NCBI GenBank assembly: GCA_947493455.1
Contig: CANLRB010000001.1
Span: 186,001-250,000, forward strand
Source of the DNA: an uncultured Pseudoalteromonas sp.
Lineage (GTDB): Bacteria; Pseudomonadota; Gammaproteobacteria; Enterobacterales; Alteromonadaceae
Length of the DNA stretch: 64,000 nt
Direction: 5' to 3'
The translations under genes and the position numbers were made by a program. The first letter of the stretch is position 1, and each line of letters starts with the position of its first letter. Below the pieces are notes generated by a model. The model saw only the letters and a program-made list of their open reading frames with translations. It ran no database searches and had not been told where the DNA came from. Below are positions 43,670 to 52,320 of this stretch, one piece after another.

Positions 43670-45799
43670 ATGAAGCAGTTGCCTGAAAAGTATTACCTAA
43701 CACATTTTGAAGAGTTTATTCATTATATTGAATCGAGCTCAGCACACTTACTCAATGACAAATGCCAACATTTTATTGCACAGTTTCGCTCATTAGATCA
43801 TAACGCTAAATGCATGTTAGTGCGGGTGTTAAATCGCAAATCTGCGTTTGTTGAACGCACCAGCTTACAGTACCAAGAAATTGAAAACCCCAACGACGCG
43901 CTCAACGAACTGCGCCGAGCAAAATTTATCGCCCGTATTAATAAACATACGTTTAGCGAATTTATTACTAACCTAAATAAACAAGCACTCATCGAACTCG
44001 CCCAAGTTAGTCATCTTGATAAACCAAACAAGAGCGCCAAAAAAGATGCTTGGTTTAATTTTGTAAATCACCAAATACAGTATGACGAGGTTAAAAAACA
44101 CGCGGTCACGCAAAGCTTTTATTATTTTAATTTAGTACACGATTTTCAATATCTGCTATTTGTTTACTTTGGTCATCTCGGCGGTGCACTAAATCAGTTT
44201 TCAATGCGAGATTTAGGCATAATGAAAACGCGTACTCAATCAAATCGCGTGTCAGCCCACTTTGATTCAATGCAGGATGCGCAGTCGGCATTTTTTCATT
44301 GCCAACAATACGCCTCGTGTAAAAATCTACCCGCAGATCAAGCACCTCTATTTGCCGAACAATTGCTCAAGTGCCCCCAACCATATGGCACTTTAGCAAC
44401 CGAAAAATATCATCACACCCTTTATAAAACGGCACTTCAACTTGAAAATAGTGATGCCCTTTACCTCACGCTATTAAGTAAGTCAGAGCACCCGAGTGCA
44501 GTAGAAAAATTAATCCGTGAAAAACATAAACTCGGTGAACATGACTTTTGCAAAACACATTTATCTGAAATTATTAAAGAACCCCCTAGTGAAACCTTGC
44601 TGTTATTCGCGCAAGATTTTTTAGCACGTAAATATCATAAAAAGCGCACCAGTATATTGACTGACATGCTAAAAAGCGGGCCAACCTCATTGGGTATCGA
44701 CGAGGCGTATATTGGCAGTGTTGAACATGGTGTTAAAGACTATTATGCGCGCCAAGGCGTCACCAGTTACTTTAGTGAAAATAAACTTTGGCGTGCTTTA
44801 TTTGCACTGACATTTTGGTTCGAATTGTTTGAACATGAAAAAAGCGGTCATCACAATGGCTTTTCATACTTACCTTATTTACTACAAGAGAACCGATTTT
44901 ATAGTGAATTAGGTGACGAAATCGAAGCCACTTTAGCACGTTTTGAAAATACACAAACATGGCTTACACACATCGCACAAATGTGTGAACAACACAAGGG
45001 TCAAGCAACCGGATTGTTTTCGTGGCAAGCGCAATTGCACAATGTATTATGTGAGTTTATTCAGGCTGCACCAACTGCAGCGCTCATTAATCAATTACGG
45101 AAAATCGCGCAAAACTTTAAACAATATAGCGACGGATACCCTGACCTAGTGGTATTCAAAGAAGACGGCGTTTATTTAGAAGAAATTAAAAGCCCTGGCG
45201 ACAGCCTGCGTCGCAATCAGCTCATCACCATACAAAGTTTAATTGAATCGGGTTTTAAGGTCGTTATTCAAGCAACTCATTGGCAAGTAGACCCAAACCA
45301 AAGCTACGTCGTGGTCGATATCGAGACCACCGGCGGTAAAAAAGAGCATCATCGTATCACCGAAGTTGGCATGGTGCGCATTGAAAACGGTAACATAGTC
45401 GATACGTGGCAATCACTGGTTAATCCAATGCGTCATATACCTAACGCCATCACCCAACTCACCGGCATCGATGATGCTATGGTAAAAGACGCGCCCGTTT
45501 TTGCAGACTTAGCAAATGAAATTGCAAAGTTCACTCAAGGTGCAATTTTTGTCGCCCACAATGTTAACTTTGATTTTGGTTTTATAAAACAAGAATTCGC
45601 ACGGCTTAATCAACCCTATCATCGTGCTAAGTTATGCACCGTAAAACTTGCACGTAAACATTTACCAGGTCATGCATCCTACTCGTTAGGAAAGCTCTGC
45701 CACAGCCTTAATATCACACTCGAAAATCATCACCGCGCCCTTGATGATGCGCAGGCTGCCGCGCAAATACTCTTACTGGTAAACAAACAAAGAGTGTAA
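43670..45799 (+). CDS. FAN1-like VRR-NUC nuclease fused to a DnaQ-type 3'-5' exonuclease
   Basis: The 709-residue protein has the FAN1 N-terminal pattern ('VRVLNRKSAFVERTSLQY' and 'IQYDEVKKHAVTQSFYYFN'), a TPR-like helical middle, and a VRR-NUC PD-(D/E)xK centre at about 488-520: 'GYPDLVVF' and 'VYLEEIKSPGDSLRRNQ'. The last 165 residues are a DEDDh exonuclease with 'YVVVDIETTGG' near 548, 'VAHNVNFDFGF', and 'HRALDDAQAAA'. FAN1 is a structure-specific nuclease of cross-link repair. A C-terminal proofreading-type exonuclease would let one polypeptide incise and then trim 3' ends. Both active sites look complete. Confidence 0.87.
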   Translation: MKQLPEKYYLTHFEEFIHYIESSSAHLLNDKCQHFIAQFRSLDHNAKCMLVRVLNRKSAFVERTSLQYQEIENPNDALNELRRAKFIARINKHTFSEFITNLNKQALIELAQVSHLDKPNKSAKKDAWFNFVNHQIQYDEVKKHAVTQSFYYFNLVHDFQYLLFVYFGHLGGALNQFSMRDLGIMKTRTQSNRVSAHFDSMQDAQSAFFHCQQYASCKNLPADQAPLFAEQLLKCPQPYGTLATEKYHHTLYKTALQLENSDALYLTLLSKSEHPSAVEKLIREKHKLGEHDFCKTHLSEIIKEPPSETLLLFAQDFLARKYHKKRTSILTDMLKSGPTSLGIDEAYIGSVEHGVKDYYARQGVTSYFSENKLWRALFALTFWFELFEHEKSGHHNGFSYLPYLLQENRFYSELGDEIEATLARFENTQTWLTHIAQMCEQHKGQATGLFSWQAQLHNVLCEFIQAAPTAALINQLRKIAQNFKQYSDGYPDLVVFKEDGVYLEEIKSPGDSLRRNQLITIQSLIESGFKVVIQATHWQVDPNQSYVVVDIETTGGKKEHHRITEVGMVRIENGNIVDTWQSLVNPMRHIPNAITQLTGIDDAMVKDAPVFADLANEIAKFTQGAIFVAHNVNFDFGFIKQEFARLNQPYHRAKLCTVKLARKHLPGHASYSLGKLCHSLNITLENHHRALDDAQAAAQILLLVNKQRV

Positions 45800-45922
45800 A
45801 ATCCTATATAAAGTAATCGTTAAATCAAATAGTTAAGAAAAAATAAGACTTTATTCAGAGTTTAACGGTGGAGTCTACGTTAATCTGTTGCTTAGTGTTA
45901 ACTCCCAACAGAACAAATAGAT

Positions 45923-46738
45923 ATGATCAAAACTCTCCTAACCACCTTATTATTGAGTAGTTACGCTGTGTTTGCCGCAGCCAATGAAAGCAAGTCATTT
46001 CATTACCCTAATAATGCCAAATACGCTATCAGTATCAGCTTTGATGACGCCCGTCACAGTCAAGTTGATATTGGCTTGCCAATCCTCGAAAAGCACAATG
46101 TAAACGCGACCTTTTATTTAATGCCATACCATATGCAGGCGCGATTAAAGCAATGGCGTGCCGTCGCCAATGCAGGTCACGATATCGCAAATCACACCAA
46201 CAGCCACTTATGTACTGGGAATTTTCGCTGGCTTCGCGAGCAAAATTTAGGACTGGAGCAAGTAGACCTTAATTTTTTAGCATCTGACATCCAAACAGCG
46301 CAGGATTATATTTTTCAGCATACCGGTGTATTACCTAGTGGCTTTGCCTACCCCTGTGGGCAAACATTTGTTGGCCGTGGCGAAAATGTAAAAAGCTATG
46401 TGCCACTGATTGCAAAGTCATTTAAGCACGGACGCACTTGGAACGATGAAACCGCCAATGATCCTTTGTATTTTGATAGCGCACAAGTTCGTGCCTTTAA
46501 TATCGACAATAAATCATTTGAACAAATCGTCGCACTTATTGAAAATGCACAATTTGAACACGCTTGGATTGTTCTGGCCGGTCATGAAGTCGGTGATCAT
46601 GGCCCTTATACAATAAAACGCCAAGCACTCGATAAATTACTACACTACCTCACGCGCAACCCAGATAAATACTGGTTGGCGCCGGTGTCGAGTGTCATTG
46701 AACATATTAGTTCTAAAACAAAAGATTTGGAGCGCTAA
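45923..46738 (+). CDS. Polysaccharide deacetylase (NodB domain), secreted
   Basis: The 271-residue protein has a signal peptide (about 20 residues). The NodB catalytic motif 1 'ISISFDDARHS' supplies the two Asp residues, 'DIANHTNSHLCTG' gives the H-x3-H zinc site, and 'GFAYPCGQ' and 'WIVLAGHEVGD' correspond to later motifs. It removes acetyl groups from a GlcNAc-containing polymer such as chitin or peptidoglycan, or O-acetyl groups from xylan-type chains. The exact substrate is not visible. It is single, with a plus-strand TPR gene 103 bases downstream. Confidence 0.87.
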   Translation: MIKTLLTTLLLSSYAVFAAANESKSFHYPNNAKYAISISFDDARHSQVDIGLPILEKHNVNATFYLMPYHMQARLKQWRAVANAGHDIANHTNSHLCTGNFRWLREQNLGLEQVDLNFLASDIQTAQDYIFQHTGVLPSGFAYPCGQTFVGRGENVKSYVPLIAKSFKHGRTWNDETANDPLYFDSAQVRAFNIDNKSFEQIVALIENAQFEHAWIVLAGHEVGDHGPYTIKRQALDKLLHYLTRNPDKYWLAPVSSVIEHISSKTKDLER

Positions 46739-46744
46739 AAATTG

Positions 46745-46775
46745 ATGACATTTGTCATGATCAAGTCGTGACAAA
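46745..46775. promoter_or_regulatory. Candidate response-regulator operator upstream of the TPR gene
   Basis: ATGACATTTGTCAT (46745-46758) is a perfect palindrome around TT, and TGACAAA follows at 46769-46775, itself the complement of TTTGTCA at 46751. This A-T-G-A-C-A/T-G-T-C-A-T symmetry is like sites bound by NarL/LuxR-type regulators of the DesR/LiaR kind. The downstream operon encodes such a regulator, about 2 kb away. It lies 67 bases before the TPR gene start. Confidence 0.5.
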
Positions 46776-46841
46776 GCACTCTAATATTATAAGTGCTGCT
46801 CGGCCATACTTTCTCCTGTCAACACGATTAAGGAGAACAAC

Positions 46842-47537
46842 ATGACCATATTGACGATTAAATCACTTTTTATCGGTGCGTTAGCAGTTAGTTTTAACCT
46901 CGCAGCAAGCCAAGTTGAAATAGACCGAATAGAGCAAGCTGCAGGGTTACTGAATACTGACGCACTAACACAATTTAGTAACGACTTTACCGGTTATGAT
47001 AAAGCATTTGCCAACTACCGCTTGGCAATTAGCGCAAGCTTAACCAATCAGCCAGCGCTTGCCAAACAAGCCGCAGACCAAGCAATTACATTACTTGAAG
47101 AAATTGAGCTCACTGAGCCAAATAATGTTGAAGTGAAAGCCTTGCTCGCACAAGTATACGGCTACAAAATTGCACTTGAACCAATGAAAGGTGCGTACTA
47201 CGGACCAAAATCAGGGCGAAAGTTAGCACAAGCCGAAGCCCTATCGCCAAGCAACCCACGCGTATTATTAATTAAAGGTATTAGCGCTTATAGCACACCG
47301 GGTATTTTTGGCGGCAATACTGAAACAGCGTACAATGCATTTAATTTAGCGATAAACGAATTTAGCAAAGATACGCAATCAAACTATCATTGGGGCTACG
47401 CTGAAGCATATACATGGCGCGGTAAAATGCATCAACAACAGGGTGAACAACAAAAAGCGCAAGCAGATTGGCAACATGCATTACAAATTGATCCCAATAA
47501 CGGCTGGGCTCAAAGTTTGCTAAACGCGACTAATTAA
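46842..47537 (+). CDS. Secreted TPR-repeat protein
   Basis: The 231-residue protein has a signal peptide (about 22 residues). The rest is helical with TPR-like repeats: 'EPNNVEVKALLAQVYGYKI', 'LSPSNPRVLLIKGISAYS' and 'IDPNNGWAQSLL'. TPRs mediate protein contacts in the periplasm. It is directly downstream of a candidate operator and upstream of a DesK/DesR-like system, so it is likely its target gene. A GC-rich hairpin (47557-47572) follows. Confidence 0.7.
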   Translation: MTILTIKSLFIGALAVSFNLAASQVEIDRIEQAAGLLNTDALTQFSNDFTGYDKAFANYRLAISASLTNQPALAKQAADQAITLLEEIELTEPNNVEVKALLAQVYGYKIALEPMKGAYYGPKSGRKLAQAEALSPSNPRVLLIKGISAYSTPGIFGGNTETAYNAFNLAINEFSKDTQSNYHWGYAEAYTWRGKMHQQQGEQQKAQADWQHALQIDPNNGWAQSLLNATN

Positions 47538-47556
47538 CTTAAAAACCAATTGGATT

Positions 47557-47572
47557 GGGGAGATTTCTCCCC
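47557..47572 (+). terminator. Short GC-rich hairpin after the TPR gene
   Basis: GGGGAG (47557-47562) and CTCCCC (47567-47572) pair with an ATTT loop, then CCTTAATTTT follows. It lies 20 bases after the TPR stop and may cut transcription before the kinase gene. Confidence 0.65.
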
Positions 47573-47632
47573 CCTTAATTTTGTGATACTTTACAAAAGA
47601 GTATTAGATTTTTTGCTTAATCGGATAGTGAA

Positions 47633-48730
47633 ATGCAAGACGCACAACAGCATATAATGCAACCCATAGCACAATCAGCGGCTGCAAAATGGAGCTACAT
47701 TTCATTGTTTTACTCCATGTTTTATTTTTTCTCACTCTACGCCGGATTTGACCGCTATAGCCAACTGCAAGTAATTGCGACCTTTGTGTGCTACTTGCTC
47801 TTTTTAGTGTGCTTTTTGTTAGCAATGCGCTATTGCGAAACACGCTCACAGTGGCCAATTTTGGGCATTATTCTGGTCGCGTTTATAACATCTTCATTTC
47901 ACCCTGGTGCAAATGCGCTGTTTGGTTACGCCGCTTTTTTTAGTAGTTTTTACTTTGCCACCAAACGCGCCAATGCGTTCTTAGCAATCAATATTGCCGC
48001 TCAATTAAGTGCTGCTTTTGCATTTGATTTATTACATATTTTTTATTTAGGTCCATCCCTTGGTGTATCAATAAGTTTGCATATATTTGGGCGTTTTACC
48101 CAAAAAGAGCACATTCATCAATACCAACAGCAACAAAAAAGACTGCAAATAAAGCAACTAGCGACGATTGCAGAGCGCGAGCGTATTGCCCGCGATATGC
48201 ATGACTTGCTCGGCCATTCACTGTCATCGCTTGCGCTAAAATCGGAGCTTGCCGAAAAACTGATTGAAAAAGAACGTTATCAGCAAGCGCAAGATGAAAT
48301 AAAGCAAGTTGCGGCGCTTGCCCGCGAAACACTCTCAGAAGTGCGACAAGCCGTGACCGGATTAAAACAATCTGGCCTAAAAGCCCAAATTAGCGCACTA
48401 GAGCAACAACTCGAAAGCGCCGGCTTTACAACAAAATCACAAATTGAATTTACGCAGCTTACGCCGACATTAGAGACAACGTTAATCATGTTATGCAAAG
48501 AGTGGGTGACCAATATAGTCAGGCATAGTAATGGCAATTGTGTGGATATTTCATTAACTCAAAACCAACATGATATAGCGCTCAATATAGTTGATAACGG
48601 TCAGGTTAACAAACTCAGCCCGGGTAATGGCATCAGTGGCATCGCATCGCGCGTAGCCGAACACAACGGAAAATACAGTATTAATACAGAAAACGGCGTG
48701 CACTTAAGTGTGCAGTTAGCCGCTCATTAA
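47633..48730 (+). CDS. DesK/NarL-type sensor histidine kinase
   Basis: The 365-residue membrane kinase has five or so membrane helices (about 15-155) and no large periplasmic loop, so it probably senses the membrane state. The HisKA_3 box 'RERIARDMHDLLGHSLSSL' holds the phospho-acceptor His190. A short ATPase domain follows, with 'KEWVTNIVRHSNGNCVDI' (N-box) and 'DNG...GNGISGIASRV' (G-boxes). It should phosphorylate the response regulator encoded 9 bases downstream. The same arrangement is found in DesK-like thermosensor and envelope-stress systems. Confidence 0.88.
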   Translation: MQDAQQHIMQPIAQSAAAKWSYISLFYSMFYFFSLYAGFDRYSQLQVIATFVCYLLFLVCFLLAMRYCETRSQWPILGIILVAFITSSFHPGANALFGYAAFFSSFYFATKRANAFLAINIAAQLSAAFAFDLLHIFYLGPSLGVSISLHIFGRFTQKEHIHQYQQQQKRLQIKQLATIAERERIARDMHDLLGHSLSSLALKSELAEKLIEKERYQQAQDEIKQVAALARETLSEVRQAVTGLKQSGLKAQISALEQQLESAGFTTKSQIEFTQLTPTLETTLIMLCKEWVTNIVRHSNGNCVDISLTQNQHDIALNIVDNGQVNKLSPGNGISGIASRVAEHNGKYSINTENGVHLSVQLAAH

Positions 48731-48739
48731 GGGATCACC

Positions 48740-49342
48740 ATGTTGAAAATTATGGTTGTAGAAGACCAAGCGCTAGTGCGCGGTGCAATCAGCAGTTTGC
48801 TGGATTTAGAAGATCATATCGAGGTTGTTGCACAAGCTGAAAACGGCGAAATTGCGCTGTCAAAGATAACCGAGCATGACGTTGATATTGTACTTACAGA
48901 TATCGAAATGCCAAATATGAGTGGCTTAGAGCTCGCAAAGCATTTACATGATAAGCACCCCACCATCCCCGTTATCATCATGACAACCTTTTCAAAGTCT
49001 GGTTACATTAAACGTGCGCTCAATCTCGGTGTTAAAGCCTTTATTTTAAAAGAAGCGCCAACCGAATACTTAGTTGATGCAATCGACAAAGTAAGTAAAA
49101 ATCAGCGTGTAATTGACCCAGAACTGGCGTTGATGGCGCTTGACGATCAAGATCCCCTCACAGAAAAAGAGCGTAAAGCGATTAAACTTGCCGGCGACGG
49201 TTTAAAAACCAGCGAAATTGCCAAAAAGCTCTTTTTATCTGAAGGCACCGTGCGCAATTATTTATCAGAAGCAATTGCCAAACTCAATGCGGTCAATCGT
49301 ATTGATGCCGCGCGCATTGCCAAACAAAAGGGCTGGATTTAG
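48740..49342 (+). CDS. NarL/LuxR-family response regulator (DesR-like)
   Basis: The 200-residue protein has a receiver domain with acceptor Asp54 in 'VDIVLTDIEMPNMSG', the acidic pair near residue 9 and the Lys in 'AFILKEAPTEYL', and a C-terminal LuxR-type HTH: 'LTEKERKAIKLAGDGLKTSEI' and 'LFLSEGTVRNYLSEAIAKLN'. It is the cognate partner of the upstream kinase. The stop codon sits inside a bidirectional terminator hairpin shared with the convergent DUF417 gene. Confidence 0.92.
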   Translation: MLKIMVVEDQALVRGAISSLLDLEDHIEVVAQAENGEIALSKITEHDVDIVLTDIEMPNMSGLELAKHLHDKHPTIPVIIMTTFSKSGYIKRALNLGVKAFILKEAPTEYLVDAIDKVSKNQRVIDPELALMALDDQDPLTEKERKAIKLAGDGLKTSEIAKKLFLSEGTVRNYLSEAIAKLNAVNRIDAARIAKQKGWI

Positions 49343-49349
49343 CCCTTTT
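49326..49349. terminator. Bidirectional terminator overlapping both convergent stop codons
   Basis: AAAAGGGCT (49326-49334) pairs with AGCCCTTTT (49341-49349) across a 6-base loop, with T-runs beyond both arms. The response-regulator stop (49340-49342) and the DUF417 stop (49339-49341) both lie in it, so coding sequence and terminator share the same bases. Confidence 0.85.
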
Positions 49350-50178
49350 TGTTTTCTTGAAGATACAAACCAATAATTGCTAAGTTAGCGATAAACCACA
49401 GATCTTTTATCACAAAAAGTCCAAGCCCGGTAATCAGCGTCTCTGAACTAAATGCACCATCTGCGGTAAATAAAAACGTTTGCGTCATCACAAATACCGC
49501 GCCGCATGCGACAATCGCAATCACACCTAAGCCAAACGATTTTTTATATACCGCATACATCAATAAGCAAGCAAAAAAGAGATCATACACACCGATAACA
49601 TTAGAGGCCATTTGCAATGAAAAAACATCATATAACCAAGACATAAACGGTGATGTTGCAACAAGGCTTTCAATACCTTGGGCTTCAAGTAAGGTAAACT
49701 TCATACCGCCTATCCAAAATAAAACCAGCACAACAGGCAACATATTAAGCCAAGCATGTGTTTTTAAGCTGACCTTTTTATACTGACCAATAAACAAGGC
49801 GAGAGGGATCAGTGCTGCATATTTAATAATGCCCTGGCCAGAACCAATTGCAGGAAAACCACCTAGGTTCGCTATCCAACGGCTGCCATCTATTAAGGTT
49901 ATTAACGGCACGATAGCAATACAAAGTAAAAAGAATACAAGTAGGGGCTTTAATTGCTTATTAAGGCCCACCATCACACTCAAAGCACTGGCAACAATTA
50001 AAAAAGCCCCTGTTAGTTGGGTCATTAAATCAAGCTCTAGCTGGTTATTTAAAGAATAAAACGACCAAATTGCGTTTACTTTTGCCGAATTTCCCGTCAT
50101 TAAAAACGAAAGCCCAATAGTAAGCAGGCTGACGATGAGCAGCGCCCGAACCGTTAAATTAGTATTTGAATACGTCAC
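49339..50178 (-). CDS. DUF417 (YkgB/RclC-like) membrane protein
   Basis: The 279-residue protein has seven or so membrane helices and the DUF417 block 'LFWIGGMKFTLLEAQGIESL' followed by 'SPFMSWLY'. Family members such as RclC are linked to resistance to reactive chlorine and oxidative damage in the cell envelope. The gene overlaps the response-regulator gene tail to tail by 4 bases. A 350-base gap upstream holds three copies of ATCGATT-type words that could be regulatory, but no clear site. Confidence 0.75.
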   Translation of the reverse strand: MTYSNTNLTVRALLIVSLLTIGLSFLMTGNSAKVNAIWSFYSLNNQLELDLMTQLTGAFLIVASALSVMVGLNKQLKPLLVFFLLCIAIVPLITLIDGSRWIANLGGFPAIGSGQGIIKYAALIPLALFIGQYKKVSLKTHAWLNMLPVVLVLFWIGGMKFTLLEAQGIESLVATSPFMSWLYDVFSLQMASNVIGVYDLFFACLLMYAVYKKSFGLGVIAIVACGAVFVMTQTFLFTADGAFSSETLITGLGLFVIKDLWFIANLAIIGLYLQENKKG

Positions 50179-50530
50179 ATAGAATCCTCAAAGGTAGATT
50201 TGTTGTTAAAGACCCGCGATGCGGTTAATTAATTTCACAAAAAGCAACAATACAGCTCAAATAACTCATCTAACTGAACATAGAAATATCGCTTAACATC
50301 GATTCAATCGGAACAAAACGGGTGTAAAAATAACCACATATCGATTCAACTACTTTTTTAAATCGATTTATATCTATTTTGCTTTTAGGCACTTGTGAAG
50401 GCCCGCTATTTGGCTAAATTGGAACTGAGCAAAAAGCTCCAACACATTAATAAATATAAAATTATTGTGTTTTATAAAATGATGCAGTGAGCATCAATTA
50501 ACAATAACAAAGAAGTAAAAGGAAATTAAA
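50179..50530. other. Gene-free divergent promoter region with repeated ATCGATT words
   Basis: The region between the divergent DUF417 gene and the small secreted protein gene holds ATCGATTCAA near 50300 and 50340 and ATCGATTTAT near 50362. These could be regulator half-sites. I see no RNA gene, no hairpin with a T-run and no ORF worth calling. Confidence 0.35.
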
Positions 50531-50833
50531 ATGAAGAGTTTATTAAGCTTAATTATCGGCGCAACCTTAGCGTTTGCATCAACAGGCATGAGTCCGAACG
50601 CACACGCAGCAAGTTATGACTATGTCGTAAACTGCGACTACTGCTCGCCGCGAGATAGAGAACGCGCAGCCAAACGTGCGGTACCTGATTTTCCGTATGA
50701 AGACGTGGATGGCGAAGAAGACAACGACGAAAATTTTGAGTATTTAGTACTTGTTGTCGACGCGCCCCGTGGCACAGCGCATGAATATCATGTAGATGTA
50801 AGCCAAAACCATATTATCGTTGAAGAGCTCTAA
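50531..50833 (+). CDS. Small secreted acidic protein of unknown function
   Basis: The 100-residue protein has a signal peptide (about 27 residues, ending A-H-A-A). The mature part has one 'CDYC' pair (C-x-x-C) followed by a basic helix, then an acidic 'EDVDGEEDNDENFEY' run, and ends with beta strands. It has no family that I recognise. A clear AAAAGGAAA ribosome site precedes the ATG. The C-x-x-C could be a disulfide or bind metal. Confidence 0.6.
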   Translation: MKSLLSLIIGATLAFASTGMSPNAHAASYDYVVNCDYCSPRDRERAAKRAVPDFPYEDVDGEEDNDENFEYLVLVVDAPRGTAHEYHVDVSQNHIIVEEL

Positions 50834-50962
50834 TCTCACGTTCGACCCCGAGCCACTTTGACTAGTGGCTCACATCGAAGCCCTTTTTATCCATAAATTA
50901 AGCTGCAAGATCCTAATTTCTCTACTAAAGTTGAATCATAATCAATGTAAATGGAGTTAGTT

Positions 50963-52246
50963 ATGTCAGATCTCGTATTTCAAGATGCACTTAAACGATT
51001 ACACCGCATCGGAAACCAAGCCAATGTACCTGAACATGTACTCGCTGCGCTCAGTCATCCGCAAGCCACCTTATCAACTAACTTATGCATTCGCAAAGAT
51101 GATGGTCATTTGGCATATTTTAAAGCCTATCGTTGTCGCTACAATGATATTCTCGGGCCCACAAAAGGTGGCATTCGCTACCATCAAGACGTTAATCAAG
51201 CTGAGGTAGAAGCGCTCGCGCTTTGGATGACTCTCAAATGTGCAGTGGTGTCCTTACCGCTCGGTGGTGGTAAAGGCGGTATCACGTTAGACCCCAAACA
51301 GTTATCACCGATGGAGTTAGAGCGATTATCGCGCGCATATGTTCGGGCATGCGCTGACTTTATTGGCCCAAATACCGATATTCCCGCGCCAGATGTGTAT
51401 ACCAACGCGCGGATTATGGGCTGGATGATGGATGAATATGAAAAAATAACGCGGTCGAAATCCCCTGCCGTCATTACAGGTAAACCACTCGCACTTGGTG
51501 GTAGTTTAGGGCGAGACAGCGCAACAGGTCGCGGCGCCTATTTATGTGTAAAACGCCTTGCTAAAAATTTAAACCTAGTACCAGCCCAGACTACAATTGC
51601 CATACAAGGGTTCGGTAATGGTGGCTATTTTTGCGCTAAACTACTGCAGCAAGATGGTTTTAAAATTGTCGCATTAAGTGATTCAAAAGGCGCTATCTAC
51701 GCCGAAAACGGCCTAGATATCGAAAGTGTGCATCAAGAAAAGCAACGCAGTAATACATTAAAAGCGGTTTATTGTGAACACTCAGTGTGCGAACTAATTG
51801 ACCACCAAAAAATCAACAACAGCGAGTTACTTGAACTTAATGTTGATATTTTGATCCCGGCAGCGCTCGATGGTGTGATCACACGTGATAACGCACACGA
51901 TATTAAAGCGCGCTATGTTGTTGAGATTGCCAATGGTCCTGTCACCAGTGACGCCGACGCGATACTAGCGCAAAACGAGGTGACGGTCATACCTGATATT
52001 CTCGCCAATGCCGGTGGCGTGGTGGTAAGCTATTTTGAATGGCTGCAAAATAAACAAGGTGAATACTGGTCGCTTGATAAAGTACATTCGCAACTCGCCG
52101 CTAAAATCGAGCTTGCATTTGATGCTGCTTGGCGACTTAAAAATGAAGATGCTATTTCAATGCGCGATGCAGTGTACCGCATTGCGTTTAATCGCTTAAC
52201 TGACGCCATTGAAGCACATGGCACGAGTGATTACTTTAGGCAGTAA
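50963..52246 (+). CDS. Glu/Leu/Phe/Val dehydrogenase-family enzyme, probable glutamate dehydrogenase
   Basis: The start at ATG 50963 is preferred over 50951 because GGAG lies 6 bases before it. The 427-residue enzyme has the N-terminal 'GPTKGGIRYHQDVN' and 'PLGGGKGGI' substrate/catalytic Lys segments, and the NAD(P)-binding 'IAIQGFGNGGYFCAKLL'. The length and the 'ILIPAALDGVIT' and 'IANGPVTSDAD' blocks are those of the ~430-residue RocG/GudB-type glutamate dehydrogenases. It interconverts glutamate and 2-oxoglutarate. A terminator hairpin follows. Confidence 0.9.
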   Translation: MSDLVFQDALKRLHRIGNQANVPEHVLAALSHPQATLSTNLCIRKDDGHLAYFKAYRCRYNDILGPTKGGIRYHQDVNQAEVEALALWMTLKCAVVSLPLGGGKGGITLDPKQLSPMELERLSRAYVRACADFIGPNTDIPAPDVYTNARIMGWMMDEYEKITRSKSPAVITGKPLALGGSLGRDSATGRGAYLCVKRLAKNLNLVPAQTTIAIQGFGNGGYFCAKLLQQDGFKIVALSDSKGAIYAENGLDIESVHQEKQRSNTLKAVYCEHSVCELIDHQKINNSELLELNVDILIPAALDGVITRDNAHDIKARYVVEIANGPVTSDADAILAQNEVTVIPDILANAGGVVVSYFEWLQNKQGEYWSLDKVHSQLAAKIELAFDAAWRLKNEDAISMRDAVYRIAFNRLTDAIEAHGTSDYFRQ

Positions 52247-52277
52247 ACCAATTTAAAGAGGTAGTGTAAAAAGCAAA

Positions 52278-52304
52278 AAAATAGCCACAAAGTGTGGCTA
52301 TTTT
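52278..52304. terminator. Bidirectional terminator
   Basis: AAAATAGCCACA (52278-52289) and TGTGGCTATTTT (52293-52304) form a perfect 12-bp stem with a 3-base loop, with A-rich and T-rich flanks. It lies between the dehydrogenase gene and the convergent FAS1 lipoprotein gene. Confidence 0.85.
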
Positions 52305-52320
52305 AAGTGCCGTGTAGAAA

